A stretch of DNA of 64,000 bases from contig NZ_QJHK01000005.1 of the NCBI RefSeq assembly GCF_003202435.1, positions 124,001 through 188,000 on the forward strand, given 5' to 3'. This DNA is from Flavobacterium cheongpyeongense (GTDB taxonomy: Bacteria; Bacteroidota; Bacteroidia; Flavobacteriales; Flavobacteriaceae). Every line of letters begins with the position of its first letter. Position 1 is the first letter of the stretch. Positions 18,555 to 28,339 of this stretch are shown here, in pieces. Below the pieces are notes generated by a model. That model was not told where the DNA came from and did not search any database. It was given only the letters and a program-made list of their open reading frames with translations. Position numbers and translations under genes: made by a program.

Positions 18555-19700
18555 TTAATCATTATCAGTTTCATATACGTTATCATCAATAAATGTTTTT
18601 TGCTGCGCACGTTGTACAAAAACATTGTCATTTTCTGCACCCAGTGCTCTTTGGGTAGGAGTTAAGTTTCCGTTTAACCAACTCATTCTCTCTGTTTGAT
18701 TTTTAGGCAGAAAATCATTTTTCAGCCTTTGTATCGCCTCTTCATAAATTTCCCACATTACAGGATTTTCTTCTTCTTTTTGTTTTTCGATAAATAAGGG
18801 CAATGCATCTTTAAAACCCAAATCGGTTAAAACAAAAACAGCAAACATAGGATTAGTGTTACTTTGAAAGTAAAGAAATGCTTCCTTTGTATTTTTTTCT
18901 AAAAACCATTTGGCATACAAAGTTTGTTTTACAAAAATATTGTCGGCATAGTATTTACCCGTAATTTCTATAGCATCGATTATGACTTTTATATTAAAGC
19001 TGGCCTGAAAATATGTTAACTGAATTGCCATAAACCCTGAAGCTTGATACATTGCGTAACCTCTCTTTTTTTGACTACTAAAAGTGTAAATTTCAAAAAT
19101 CAAACTGGCAAATTGCTCTCTGTCTTCATCTTTAAATGACGAAATAGCCTGAACCAGTTCTAATAATGTTTCTGCATCAGGATCTGTGTCTGCTTTTCTT
19201 CCAAATTCAATTTTTTCTTTGGCATAAACTTTAGCATATTCAAAAGCTGTATTAAAAAAGGAAAGAACCGTATTTTTATACTTCGGATTATAATAAGCCT
19301 TTACTAATGCAAAAAGGGATTGACTGTTTACATACAATTTCTGATCAAATAAAAAAGAGTCACCCTTTAAAAAATCTGTCGCATAGCCTAATACTTTTTG
19401 AAACGCTTCTTCGTCGTCAAGCGCAATAATGACGTCATAGCGTCTATCTAGCTTATAATCGGCAATTTCAATGATTTCATTTCTAAGGTTTTTACTTCTT
19501 GAAATCCTGTAATCCTGCAAAGCATGGTTTATATAAATATCTAATAACTGATTCTTAAATGGCGCAAAAGAATAGTAATCATTAGTGTAGTCGTTATAAT
19601 GGTACGATCTTATCTTGTCTGTAATTAACTTATATTTACCTGGATTATCCTTTGCAAAATCTGCTACTTCCTGACTGATTGTTTTTTCAAAATTTTTCAT
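18555..19700 (-). CDS. Helical-repeat protein of unknown function (381 residues)
   Basis: The sequence is almost entirely helical, with pairs of amphipathic helices through residues 40-350 that suggest a HEAT- or TPR-like solenoid. The C-terminal tail (about 340-381) is polar and acidic and probably disordered. No signal peptide. Its stop lies 4 nt from the next gene upstream, a tight operon arrangement. No family name can be given. Confidence 0.6.
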   Translation of the reverse strand: MKNFEKTISQEVADFAKDNPGKYKLITDKIRSYHYNDYTNDYYSFAPFKNQLLDIYINHALQDYRISRSKNLRNEIIEIADYKLDRRYDVIIALDDEEAFQKVLGYATDFLKGDSFLFDQKLYVNSQSLFALVKAYYNPKYKNTVLSFFNTAFEYAKVYAKEKIEFGRKADTDPDAETLLELVQAISSFKDEDREQFASLIFEIYTFSSQKKRGYAMYQASGFMAIQLTYFQASFNIKVIIDAIEITGKYYADNIFVKQTLYAKWFLEKNTKEAFLYFQSNTNPMFAVFVLTDLGFKDALPLFIEKQKEEENPVMWEIYEEAIQRLKNDFLPKNQTERMSWLNGNLTPTQRALGAENDNVFVQRAQQKTFIDDNVYETDND

Positions 19701-19704
19701 ATTA

Positions 19705-20874
19705 TTACTTCTTTTCTTTTAAAATTAATCCTTTCAAAGATTCTAAAGTCAATGCATCCTTTTTGGAAATGATTTTAGAATCTTCGTAATATGTGTATTT
19801 ATATTTGTCTTGTTTCTCTTTTTCGATCAAAAAGCCTCTCACCGGATTTCCTTTTTCATCCAGATATAAAACTGAATTGGTATTGATGCGCTTGTCCAGA
19901 TCTAATAAAAGTGAATAATCATTTTTACCTTCATTCGAAAAATGAGGAACTGGCTGATTATTTATCATTAAAAAAACCTGAGAAATTAAATTAGAATTAG
20001 ATCCGTAAGCCTCATTATATAAAATTTTATCAGTTTTCAGATTGTAATTCTGAGTCTTTAAAACCGTATTATCATCAAAGAAAAAGTAGGATACAATGCC
20101 TGCCAGCGGTTTTATATTTTGAGATATATCAGAATAACTAAAATGGTATTTTGTTATTAATTTGTTTTCGACCTCAAAAAGAACATTTCCGTTTTCAGGA
20201 TTTTCGAATTCAACCGTGATGCTTCTGAATTTATTATCAACTTCCGGATCTTCAACATTTGGCAGACTTTCTTTATAAACCATATAACCGTCTGGCAAAA
20301 ACTTCATCTTAATTAATTCGGCATAATGCAGGGCCATAATCCAAAAATCTACATTGGTAATTTTGCCATCTTTGTAATATTCCGAAGCTAAAAGATGGGC
20401 TCCATCTAAACGGAATTCTTCTTTATGAAACAATCCATCATAAGGTTTATTATTTTTATAAGTGGTTTTAGTAAACTTTAAATTAAATTCCTGTCCTTCA
20501 AACTGAATCAAATCCAGCAGTGAACAAGTATATTGAGACATAAATACTCCGTTTTCATAATAATCTATCAGTGGAATTTCAAGTTCATTTCTATAAACAA
20601 AATAGCCTTGAAAAGGATTTCCATCTTTATATCTTCCAACCAATTCTTTTTTGCCCTCTACAAAATAACGGTAGTTTGTCGTCTCTATCAGCTTTCCGGA
20701 TTTATACAAATGTTTGTATTCTGTCTTTTCATCATAAGAGGTATGAATCAATTCACCCTCACGTTGTCCTGCACTATTCAGTTTTTCCTGATCGTATTCG
20801 TATTCCATATTTTTATTCTGCGAGTTGATGATTATAGTATTAAAAAGTAAAAACAATAAAATGAGATTCTTCAT
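19705..20874 (-). CDS. Exported MORN-like repeat protein (389 residues)
   Basis: A signal peptide (1-18, ending I-I-N-S-Q) is followed by repeats with the Y-K-D-G-N/K and Y-E-N-G-x pattern (around 50-125 and again near 155-175), typical of MORN/YwqK-type beta-hairpin repeats that ladder on surfaces. The C-terminal half shows more weakly related strands. In Bacteroidota such proteins are often annotated only as YwqK-like antitoxin-type proteins; no toxin partner is evident here. Four bases separate it from the helical-repeat gene. Confidence 0.6.
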   Translation of the reverse strand: MKNLILLFLLFNTIIINSQNKNMEYEYDQEKLNSAGQREGELIHTSYDEKTEYKHLYKSGKLIETTNYRYFVEGKKELVGRYKDGNPFQGYFVYRNELEIPLIDYYENGVFMSQYTCSLLDLIQFEGQEFNLKFTKTTYKNNKPYDGLFHKEEFRLDGAHLLASEYYKDGKITNVDFWIMALHYAELIKMKFLPDGYMVYKESLPNVEDPEVDNKFRSITVEFENPENGNVLFEVENKLITKYHFSYSDISQNIKPLAGIVSYFFFDDNTVLKTQNYNLKTDKILYNEAYGSNSNLISQVFLMINNQPVPHFSNEGKNDYSLLLDLDKRINTNSVLYLDEKGNPVRGFLIEKEKQDKYKYTYYEDSKIISKKDALTLESLKGLILKEKK

Positions 20875-20886
20875 TTGAAACCGGTA

Positions 20887-22071
20887 TTAAAAAGCGTTGT
20901 TTATTCTGACAGACCATATAAAACCGTTATTCCGGTCGCGAAGATGATCTGCATTTCCAAAAATGATGATTTCCTCAAGATCCTCAAGTCGTTCACTTTG
21001 AGGACAGATTGCCTTGATTTGTAAATAACGATTATGAAATTCAGGCGAATCCTGAATTTTAAATTTTAAACCGTTCTCACTAAAGTTGATGTATTGTATG
21101 TTTTGTTGCCAGATACCTTCAGTAAAATGATTATAAAGTATAAATAAGCCCATGCCTTTCCCTGCAATCAGAGTTTCTCCAATCAATAAACAATTGTTGT
21201 CCTGTCCCGGAATCAGCGTATAAATTTTATAAATCTCCTGAAAATCTATCAGTATGTTTTTAAAAGATAAAATCGTACCTCCGCCCGTTACTCTTCCAAA
21301 TAATGGTTCTGAAAAATCTGCTCCTGAAAACCATACACCATCCTGAACTGTTTTCCCATTATGGGTTTTAAAAAACGGAACTATTTTATGAATTGGCTTT
21401 AAACTTTCATGACCTACATTTCCAAGGCCCTGATTCCAGATTAATTCATCATCTTTATTATATTTAGAAATGCCATAATCTTCCAGTATGTAATAATTTT
21501 TTGACTCGGTATCTGAATCCGGAATATGAGACTTAATCGTTTTTAGACTGGCCTGATCTCTATCCTTAAAACCGGAACTTTCTATCGTTATTTGACTTTG
21601 CCATTGTACCGGAACATAATCATCATGACTTCCACACGGCAGAAATTGGTACCAGCTGCCGCTAATTAAAAAAGAATCCTCTTTGTCTTTTTGTATCGTA
21701 TGTATTTCAGTAGCATATCCTTTAGCAAATAGTTGTGAAGCTATAATGGTATTTTCTTTAAATAAAGCCAGTACAGCACCCGAGTATAAGCTTGAAAATT
21801 TGCTTCCCAACAGATAAAAGCCATTATTGAGGTTATGAATACAATTCCATTTTAAATTTTTTGAAAACTTATATTTGGCAATGATTTCTAATTTATTGAG
21901 GACAATCACTTGCTGGTTCAATGACTTATATTCTTCCGTTTTCCAAATATTTAGAAGCAACGAATAGTTTGTAGCAAAAGCATTCACCTCTGCAATCTCT
22001 ACATGATGAATATCTTTAAATTTTTCTTTTAAATCCAATGATCTGATTGATATTTCCAACTTTTTTACCAA
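20887..22071 (-). CDS. Unrecognised 394-residue cytosolic protein, possibly a beta-propeller
   Basis: No signal peptide. The sequence has a regular succession of hydrophobic strands and turns with periodic W/G segments (for example L-L-G-S-K-F, F-L-I-S-G-S-W-Y, V-W-F-S-G-A-D-F and C-L-L-I-G-E-T), consistent with a propeller of six or seven blades, though no family motif is clear. It starts 2 bp after the stop of the leucine-rich protein gene, so translation is coupled. Confidence 0.55.
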   Translation of the reverse strand: MVKKLEISIRSLDLKEKFKDIHHVEIAEVNAFATNYSLLLNIWKTEEYKSLNQQVIVLNKLEIIAKYKFSKNLKWNCIHNLNNGFYLLGSKFSSLYSGAVLALFKENTIIASQLFAKGYATEIHTIQKDKEDSFLISGSWYQFLPCGSHDDYVPVQWQSQITIESSGFKDRDQASLKTIKSHIPDSDTESKNYYILEDYGISKYNKDDELIWNQGLGNVGHESLKPIHKIVPFFKTHNGKTVQDGVWFSGADFSEPLFGRVTGGGTILSFKNILIDFQEIYKIYTLIPGQDNNCLLIGETLIAGKGMGLFILYNHFTEGIWQQNIQYINFSENGLKFKIQDSPEFHNRYLQIKAICPQSERLEDLEEIIIFGNADHLRDRNNGFIWSVRINNAF

Positions 22072-22073
22072 TT

Positions 22074-22778
22074 CTAATTGATGATAATTTTTCGGCTAAC
22101 TGTTTTATTTTCGCTTTCTAAGACAATACTATCAAGGTTTTTTAACAGATTGTCTCCACACTCAATTCGGTTTAAGTCTGTTAGTTTAGAAACATCAAGA
22201 CTGGTAATTTGATTATTTGTAGTCATTAAATTAACCAAAGCTTTATTGTTTTGAATATCTAAGACAGCCCGTTTATTAAAATTACATTGTAATGTTTCCA
22301 GCTTGTCATTTTTAGAAACATTGATTGAAGTAAGTTGGTTAGATGAAAATGATATTTTTTTTAGCATCAAATTTTTTGAAACATCCAAACTCATTAATTC
22401 ATTTGCAGAGCAATCTAAATAGGTTAAACTTATATTTTTTTCAAGATTTAGGTTCGTCAGATTGTTGTTATAACATTGGACTATTGTAAGGTTTGTGTTT
22501 TTTGAAAGATCTAAGTTTGTTAACGAATTATAGTAGCAATAAAGCTCTTTAAGAGCCAAGAAATCCTGAATAGCTGTTAGATCTTTTATACCGCTATTAT
22601 CAACAGACAATGCAGTTACGGATGAGATAGCCGAAGTTAAAACTTTTTCATCAGGGGTTCCGCTGTCAATTCCCGGGGATATGAGTTTTTTTTCGAAATT
22701 AATTTCAGGTATACCGGTGAACTGTGCATAGTTTGAAATACTAAAAAAAAGAAAGAAAAGAAGTAAAATATTTTTCAT
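22074..22778 (-). CDS. Exported leucine-rich repeat protein
   Basis: A signal peptide (1-18) leads into about six leucine-rich repeats (residues ~70-220) of the form L-x-x-L-D-L-S-K-N-x-x-L-x-x-L-x-C, i.e. the ~21-residue internalin-like type frequent in Bacteroidota. It has no T9SS sorting domain, so it should be periplasmic or outer-membrane associated. It is the first gene of the long minus-strand run and is preceded by a good -7 promoter box. Confidence 0.75.
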   Translation of the reverse strand: MKNILLLFFLFFSISNYAQFTGIPEINFEKKLISPGIDSGTPDEKVLTSAISSVTALSVDNSGIKDLTAIQDFLALKELYCYYNSLTNLDLSKNTNLTIVQCYNNNLTNLNLEKNISLTYLDCSANELMSLDVSKNLMLKKISFSSNQLTSINVSKNDKLETLQCNFNKRAVLDIQNNKALVNLMTTNNQITSLDVSKLTDLNRIECGDNLLKNLDSIVLESENKTVSRKIIIN

Positions 22779-22865
22779 TAAGTAAAAATTTATAAAATGG
22801 CAGATCGTAAAATTTCATTATTACAGATAACATCCTGGAGAAAACATACGATTATTTTAATACAT

Positions 22866-22873
22866 CAAATTTA
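22866..22873 (-). promoter_or_regulatory. Candidate -7 promoter box for the unassigned block
   Basis: On the minus strand the octamer TAAATTTG matches the Bacteroidota -7 consensus TAnnTTTG exactly, about 88 nt before the leucine-rich repeat gene. A clear -33 TTTG at the right distance was not found, so the call is tentative. Confidence 0.35.
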
Positions 22874-22921
22874 ATTCTTACCAAAACGAAAGTAATCACT
22901 ATAAATAATGATTTTATATCT

Positions 22922-22962
22922 AAAAAAATGGGCTATCTAAATGCTTTATAGATAACCCATTT
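22922..22962 (-). terminator. Rho-independent terminator of the T9SS cargo gene
   Basis: Read on the minus strand, arms 22949-22962 and 22926-22939 form a 14-bp stem (one G-U pair) directly followed by seven T. It lies 18 nt beyond the stop of the 864-residue cargo gene. Confidence 0.8.
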
Positions 22963-22980
22963 GTTTAGTAAACCTGTTTT

Positions 22981-25575
22981 TTAATCTTTAATCAATTTTG
23001 ATGTATAAACGTTTTTATCGCTTATTACTTTAACAAAATAAAGTCCTTGAGCCAATCCTGAAACATTCATTTTCTCTACACTGTTCTGTGATACAAAAGA
23101 TTGTTTTTTAACTATTTTACCTGCTGAATCTGAAATGACTACTTCTGTAATTAACTCATTTAAAGCAGAAACTGTCAATTCATTCATTACAGGATTAGGA
23201 TAAAGCTGTACATTGTCTTTTAGTGCCGTTTCCAGATCATCTGTACTTGATGAATCTGTTTTTCCCGGTTTTAATCCGTTTAGGATGGCATCGATAATCT
23301 CTGCTTTTTGTTCTTCTGTAATACCAGCAGTATTGGCGTTTTTAGCGGTGGTATTAAAGGTTAACTGGTAAGTAAAATCACTATCATAACAATCACATTC
23401 CGGTGTGTACATTCCGATTATATACAATTTATTATTGGCAAAAGTATAACCCGGAAAAGCAGTTGTAAGATCCCAGGTCGTAGCAGATGAAGTTCCTGCG
23501 TATGGTGGTAAATTACTTCCAGTATTATTTCCGTGAGCAAAAGTGCTCCAGTTAATCACGATAGAAGGATACGAAGTTACTTCGGCTACATACCAATAGT
23601 ATTTTCTGCAATTTCCTTTAATAGTATCATCTGTTGTAGCTATACTATTAACCGATGCAATAATCGCATTATTGGTTCCATTGTGCTGTACAGTTATAGC
23701 TAGTCCCGGATCACTCAGGGCTCCAACGTAAATATCATCAATTGCTAAATCATTACCATCACCATTACCAGTCTCATCCAGATAAATCCGAACAGTTTCA
23801 CTGGCTCCTGTTGCTGTAAAAACCAGGTCAGCATTTTGCCAGGCACAAGCATTGGCTGTTGGCATATTTACTGTAAATACGGCCGAACTTGCAGATCCCG
23901 CTTCTATTTTAACTTTTGGAAAAATATCAAAAGTACATTGTTTCATGTTTTTGAAATTAGCACAAAAACGATAGGTAGCACCTTTTCTTAATCCTGTTAT
24001 CGTTTGTTCCCAAATTACAGACGAACCTGTTTGTTGTGTTTTTCCGTTCACGGTCAAATAATTATCGTTTGAAGCATACGTTACAGGATCAACACAAAAA
24101 GAATGATCTGTTACTGTTGCTCCAAAAGCTACTGCAGTATTCGTTACATTGTATTGTCCCGGATATGTAGATGGGTCTAAGGTATAAGCACTTGTGAAAC
24201 CTGAATTTCCAGCTTCAAAATTACCGTTTACAACCAAATTTTCAGAATCACAACAATAGGCTCCTAAATTATTGATACAAAAACAAATATCATTATTAAA
24301 GCCGGACGTTTGTCCGTATTGTACCCCTAAAACCGGATTTGCAGAATACTGAACAACTGTTTGTACGTTTCCGTTTAAGTCAGTTAAATTAAAAGTCAGT
24401 TTTGCCACTACATCATAACAAGTACCGGGCATTTGATTTGGAAAATCTGTTGCGGCTACATCAACTGTATAATTGGAACCTGAAACTGTACTGGCAGCAA
24501 TGGTGTTTAACATTGTTCCGTTTTGATAAATCTCAAAACTAATCTGAACATTGGTTGCCGCTTGAGGAACCGTAAATGTACCATTGAAAGTTTGTTTCGG
24601 ATTTATACATTCATGCCCTTTTAAATCTAAATCAATTGCTCCCTCAGCTGTATTTTTGCACGTTGCACAGGTATCATCTATGTAGGTATACCCATTATGA
24701 CCACCCGCAGAACAATCTGAGTTAATAAACATGATTACTACTTCCCTACCTATATGGCTTGATAAATCCAGATACGCACAACGCCAGTCCCTGTAATACT
24801 TCACTCCTTCACCGGGAGTATTAGTTGCACTGATAAAAGGATTGGATGGAGCTGCAATATCTACCATTTTATCGACAGTTACCCCGGTCATATCTACTGC
24901 CTCTGCAATAAAAAAAACTTCAGAACCATTTGCACTACCGTTTGCGTTTGAGTGGCTTTTATCCATTACCATAGCATATTGAAAATAATATTTAGCATTG
25001 GCAGCGGTTACAACAAAACGTTTGGCAATACCTTCTGCCCCAAATCCCGGCTGATCGTTTCCTAAACGAATAGATTGTGTCCCTGAGGATCCTGGTGCTG
25101 TTTTAGACATTGAAAAAGAAGGCGTCGAACTCAATAAAAGAGCATCTGTACCTGTTGTTTCTATTGAAGTAAAATTCTGCCCGTATGCAGTACCGGTAAA
25201 AGGTAATGGTGAAACACCCGGATTTAATATTAAGCCATTTTCAATGGGAAGTATTGTAATTCCGTGTTTTAAACTCAAGCCTGTCCAACCGCTGTAGCCG
25301 CTTTCAAATCCCGAATTATCGCAAGGTTCTTTAGATAATTTTATATGCTGCAGAATAGACTGGATTTGTGTAGAAGATTTAATAGAAGGTTCTGATTGGT
25401 TTTTGATAAACTGTTCAATGTTTCTCGCTTTCACTTCTTTACTCCAGCTTACATCATATTCATAGTGCAGTTTAACATTTTTGACTGTTATTAATGTGTC
25501 CTGATATTTTTGTGCAGAAACAGAGCCGCACATTAAAATGAACAATCCCGTAATTAGATGTACAATTGTTTTCAT
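22981..25575 (-). CDS. Large secreted protein with T9SS type A sorting domain
   Basis: The 864-residue protein has a signal peptide (1-21). The bulk holds two regions that each open with a G-F-E-x-G / N-G-N-F-E-A-G motif (near residue 88 and 450), the start of jelly-roll, carbohydrate-binding-like modules, and several cysteine pairs. The last ~80 residues are a T9SS type A sorting domain: Y-P-N-P-V, then strands, then G-L-Y-F-V-K-V and a basic end. It should be exported by the Por machinery (compare porQ) and displayed or released. No catalytic domain is recognised, so adhesion or substrate binding is the likely role. Confidence 0.85.
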   Translation of the reverse strand: MKTIVHLITGLFILMCGSVSAQKYQDTLITVKNVKLHYEYDVSWSKEVKARNIEQFIKNQSEPSIKSSTQIQSILQHIKLSKEPCDNSGFESGYSGWTGLSLKHGITILPIENGLILNPGVSPLPFTGTAYGQNFTSIETTGTDALLLSSTPSFSMSKTAPGSSGTQSIRLGNDQPGFGAEGIAKRFVVTAANAKYYFQYAMVMDKSHSNANGSANGSEVFFIAEAVDMTGVTVDKMVDIAAPSNPFISATNTPGEGVKYYRDWRCAYLDLSSHIGREVVIMFINSDCSAGGHNGYTYIDDTCATCKNTAEGAIDLDLKGHECINPKQTFNGTFTVPQAATNVQISFEIYQNGTMLNTIAASTVSGSNYTVDVAATDFPNQMPGTCYDVVAKLTFNLTDLNGNVQTVVQYSANPVLGVQYGQTSGFNNDICFCINNLGAYCCDSENLVVNGNFEAGNSGFTSAYTLDPSTYPGQYNVTNTAVAFGATVTDHSFCVDPVTYASNDNYLTVNGKTQQTGSSVIWEQTITGLRKGATYRFCANFKNMKQCTFDIFPKVKIEAGSASSAVFTVNMPTANACAWQNADLVFTATGASETVRIYLDETGNGDGNDLAIDDIYVGALSDPGLAITVQHNGTNNAIIASVNSIATTDDTIKGNCRKYYWYVAEVTSYPSIVINWSTFAHGNNTGSNLPPYAGTSSATTWDLTTAFPGYTFANNKLYIIGMYTPECDCYDSDFTYQLTFNTTAKNANTAGITEEQKAEIIDAILNGLKPGKTDSSSTDDLETALKDNVQLYPNPVMNELTVSALNELITEVVISDSAGKIVKKQSFVSQNSVEKMNVSGLAQGLYFVKVISDKNVYTSKLIKD

Positions 25576-25660
25576 AATAAAATATTTTGAGGTTAATAAA
25601 GTTGTATATACCCCCTTATATCAGATTCCATTTACAATTGTTACCTCAATAATTTCAAAA

Positions 25661-25695
25661 TAAAAAAAAATGCCTCTCCATAAATTGGAAAGGCA
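25661..25695 (-). terminator. Rho-independent terminator of glnN
   Basis: On the minus strand a 10-bp stem (arms 25686-25695 and 25671-25680, one G-U pair) with a 5-nt loop is followed by nine T. It lies 25 nt past the glutamine synthetase III stop. Confidence 0.8.
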
Positions 25696-25719
25696 CTCAA
25701 AATATTGTAAAAAATTATT

Positions 25720-27909
25720 CTATTTCGTAAGCAATAATTCCCTGTATTTAGTTAAAGTCCAACTCTCATCATCAACCAATAATTCGAGTTTATCACAATG
25801 ATTACGGATGTCCTCAAAATAAGGTTTTACTTTATCACAATAGGCTTCAGCCATTTTTTGAGCATCTGTCAAATTATTTGCTGATTTTCTTTCGTTGGTC
25901 ATGGCCTCCACTTTAGAACTGATTCCTTCAATATGACTTGAAATTTCTTTGATCAGAATAATTTGCTCTTTTGCAATCGTTTCAAATGCTGCGCCAAAAA
26001 TTTCTTTAAGGCCTTTTACATTTTCAATTAAGGTATTTTGGTAACGAATAGCAGTCGGAATTACGTGATTTTTAGAAATATCTCCTAAAACCCTGCCCTC
26101 GATCTGAATTTTTTTAGTGTACTCTTCCAGTTCTATTTCATAACGCGCTTCGGCTTCAACGTGATTTAAAATTCCAAGTTCTGCAAATAAATCCAAAGCT
26201 TGTTTAGAAACTTTGGCTCTGATGGCTTCCGGAGTGGTTTTAAAGTTGCTTAAACCTCTTTTAGCGGCTTCTTTTTCCCAGGCATCACTATATCCATCTC
26301 CTTCAAAAAGTATTTTTTTGGACAATTTGATATATTCTCTCAAAACATTAAATATAGCTTCGTCTTTTTTCAACCCTTTCGTATCAATTAAAGCATCTAC
26401 TTCGATTTTAAAATCTTTTAATTGTTTCGCCACAATTGCATTTAAAGTTGTCATTGCATTGGAACAGTTTGAATTTGAACCCACTGCCCTGAATTCGAAT
26501 TTATTTCCTGTAAAAGCAAATGGTGAAGTTCTGTTTCTATCCGTATTATCCAATAGAACATCCGGAATCTTACCCACAACATTCAGTTTTAAATCGGTTT
26601 TTTCTTCAGGAGATAATTTTCCTGTAGTTACGCTTTCCAGTTCAGTTAAAACTTTTGTCAATTGTTCTCCAATAAAAACAGAAATGATAGCCGGAGGTGC
26701 TTCATTTGCTCCTAATCTATGGTCGTTACTAGCTGTTGCGATAGAAGCTCTTAATAAGGTTTCATAATCATTAACTGCCTTTATGGTATTAATAAAAAAC
26801 GTTAAAAACTGTAAATTGCTCATTGGCGTTTTACTCGGACTCAATAAATTAACGCCAGTATCAGTCGCCAAAGACCAGTTATTATGTTTTCCGGAACCGT
26901 TTACGCCTTTAAAAGGTTTTTCGTGGAATAAAACTTTAAAATCATGACGTTCTGCGACTTTTTGCATCACATCCATTAATAAAGAATTGTGGTCAACAGC
27001 AAGATTGGTTTCTTCAAAAATGGGAGCCAGCTCAAACTGATTTGGCGCGACCTCGTTATGACGTGTTTTTACGGGAATTCCCAACAACATACATTCCTGC
27101 TCTAAATCTCTCATATAAGTTAAAGCACGTGTTGGAATAGACCCGAAATAATGATCGTCTAACTGTTGTCCTTTTGCCGAAGTATGTCCTAATAAGGTTC
27201 TTCCGGTCATCATCAAATCTGGACGAGAGTTTGCCAAAGCTTTATCAATCAAAAAGTATTCCTGCTCCCAACCTAATGTGGCTGTTACTTTTTTTACGTT
27301 TTTGTCAAAATATCTGCACACCTCTGTTGCTGCTTCATCCATTGCAGATAAGGCTCTTAACAATGGAATCTTATTATCTAATGCTTCACCAGTATAAGCA
27401 ATAAATACAGTAGGAATACATAAAGTGGTACCATAAATAAATGCCGGAGAAGTCGGGTCCCAGGCAGTATATCCTCTGGCTTCAAATGTGTTTCTGATTC
27501 CGCCATTCGGAAAACTCGATGCATCCGGTTCCTGCTGTACCAATTGTGCACCGCCAAATTTTTCTACAGGATCACTGCCGTCATAAGAAGTTTCAAAAAA
27601 CGCGTCATGTTTTTCTGCAGTAGTACCGGTAAGCGGCTGAAACCAGTGTGTGTAATGCGTAACACCTTTGGACAAAGCCCACTCTTTCATTCCCATTGCA
27701 ATATAATCAGCCAGCTTTCTGTCTATTTTAGTTCCGTGCTGAATCGCATCCCTCACTCCTTTAAAAGCATCTGAAGTTAAATATTGCTTCATTGCTTTTT
27801 CATTAAAAACATTTGCACCAAAAAGAGTTGATTTCCTATCAATTTCTTCAAAATGCACCGGCTTTCTTGATGAAGCTTCCTGTAAGGCCTGAAAACGTAA
27901 TGTTGACAT
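25720..27909 (-). CDS. glnN: Type III glutamine synthetase
   Basis: The 729-residue ATP-dependent glutamate-ammonia ligase belongs to the large GSIII class typical of Bacteroidota. Visible signatures are a GSIII-specific N-terminal region (T-L-F-G-A-N-V-F-N), H-W-F-Q-P-L-T-G, G-W-E-Q-E-Y-F-L-I, the E-V-A-P-N-Q-F-E-L-A-P segment, N-G-S-G-K-H-N-N-W-S and R-L-G-A-N-E-A-P-P. The open frame extends 42 codons further upstream, but I choose the internal ATG (M-S-T-L-R-F) because the extension is hydrophobic and lacks family similarity, and because a -7 box lies inside it. It is divergent from a type II enzyme. Confidence 0.95.
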   Translation of the reverse strand: MSTLRFQALQEASSRKPVHFEEIDRKSTLFGANVFNEKAMKQYLTSDAFKGVRDAIQHGTKIDRKLADYIAMGMKEWALSKGVTHYTHWFQPLTGTTAEKHDAFFETSYDGSDPVEKFGGAQLVQQEPDASSFPNGGIRNTFEARGYTAWDPTSPAFIYGTTLCIPTVFIAYTGEALDNKIPLLRALSAMDEAATEVCRYFDKNVKKVTATLGWEQEYFLIDKALANSRPDLMMTGRTLLGHTSAKGQQLDDHYFGSIPTRALTYMRDLEQECMLLGIPVKTRHNEVAPNQFELAPIFEETNLAVDHNSLLMDVMQKVAERHDFKVLFHEKPFKGVNGSGKHNNWSLATDTGVNLLSPSKTPMSNLQFLTFFINTIKAVNDYETLLRASIATASNDHRLGANEAPPAIISVFIGEQLTKVLTELESVTTGKLSPEEKTDLKLNVVGKIPDVLLDNTDRNRTSPFAFTGNKFEFRAVGSNSNCSNAMTTLNAIVAKQLKDFKIEVDALIDTKGLKKDEAIFNVLREYIKLSKKILFEGDGYSDAWEKEAAKRGLSNFKTTPEAIRAKVSKQALDLFAELGILNHVEAEARYEIELEEYTKKIQIEGRVLGDISKNHVIPTAIRYQNTLIENVKGLKEIFGAAFETIAKEQIILIKEISSHIEGISSKVEAMTNERKSANNLTDAQKMAEAYCDKVKPYFEDIRNHCDKLELLVDDESWTLTKYRELLLTK

Positions 27910-27958
27910 GTATATAATTTTAAAAATTCGTAATAATTTGGATTTAAAATAAGGACAA

Positions 27959-27966
27959 CAAATATA
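27959..27966 (-). promoter_or_regulatory. -7 promoter box of glnN
   Basis: On the minus strand TATATTTG matches TAnnTTTG and lies 49 nt before the chosen glnN start. The same octamer occurs before the divergent type II gene. No clear -33 element was found. Confidence 0.45.
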
Positions 27967-28145
27967 AAGAATAAAAAAACCTTTATTAAGAATAAAATTT
28001 AGATTTTTAAAGAGCATTTTAGCAATAAAAAACACTTTTTACAAAGAATAATTAATTACTTTAGAAAAAATATAACAAATCATACGAATATTACTAAATA
28101 ATCAAACATTTTTTCGCAATCTGAATAGAAGCAAATTTAAAAAAC

Positions 28146-28212
28146 ACAGGGGTTTATTACGAATTTATTTTTAAAACATTAAAAAATTGCTATTTTTTAA
28201 ATATACCCCTGT
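28146..28212. promoter_or_regulatory. Spaced inverted repeat between the two glutamine synthetase genes
   Basis: ACAGGGGT (28146-28153) and its exact complement ACCCCTGT (28205-28212) are separated by 51 nt, amid DNA that is otherwise nearly all A/T. The location between the divergent glutamine synthetase genes suggests a regulator or looping site. The regulator is unknown. Confidence 0.35.
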
Positions 28213-28291
28213 CAAAATTGCGCTTATGCAAAAAATTATATCTATCGAAACAAAATGCACCCCCTAATTTTTACGGCTAAAAAAATAAATC

Positions 28292-28299
28292 TATATTTG
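28292..28299 (+). promoter_or_regulatory. -7 promoter box of the type II glutamine synthetase gene
   Basis: TATATTTG fits TAnnTTTG and sits 40 nt before the start codon, leaving a short A-rich leader typical of highly expressed genes in this phylum. Confidence 0.5.
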
Positions 28300-28339
28300 A
28301 CCCAGCGAAAAAAACAAAAAAAAATTAATTTATATTATT

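Noticed and set aside
25720..28035. Longer glnN start giving 771 residues
   Set aside because: The extra 42 residues are hydrophobic and unlike the family, and a -7 box lies within them.
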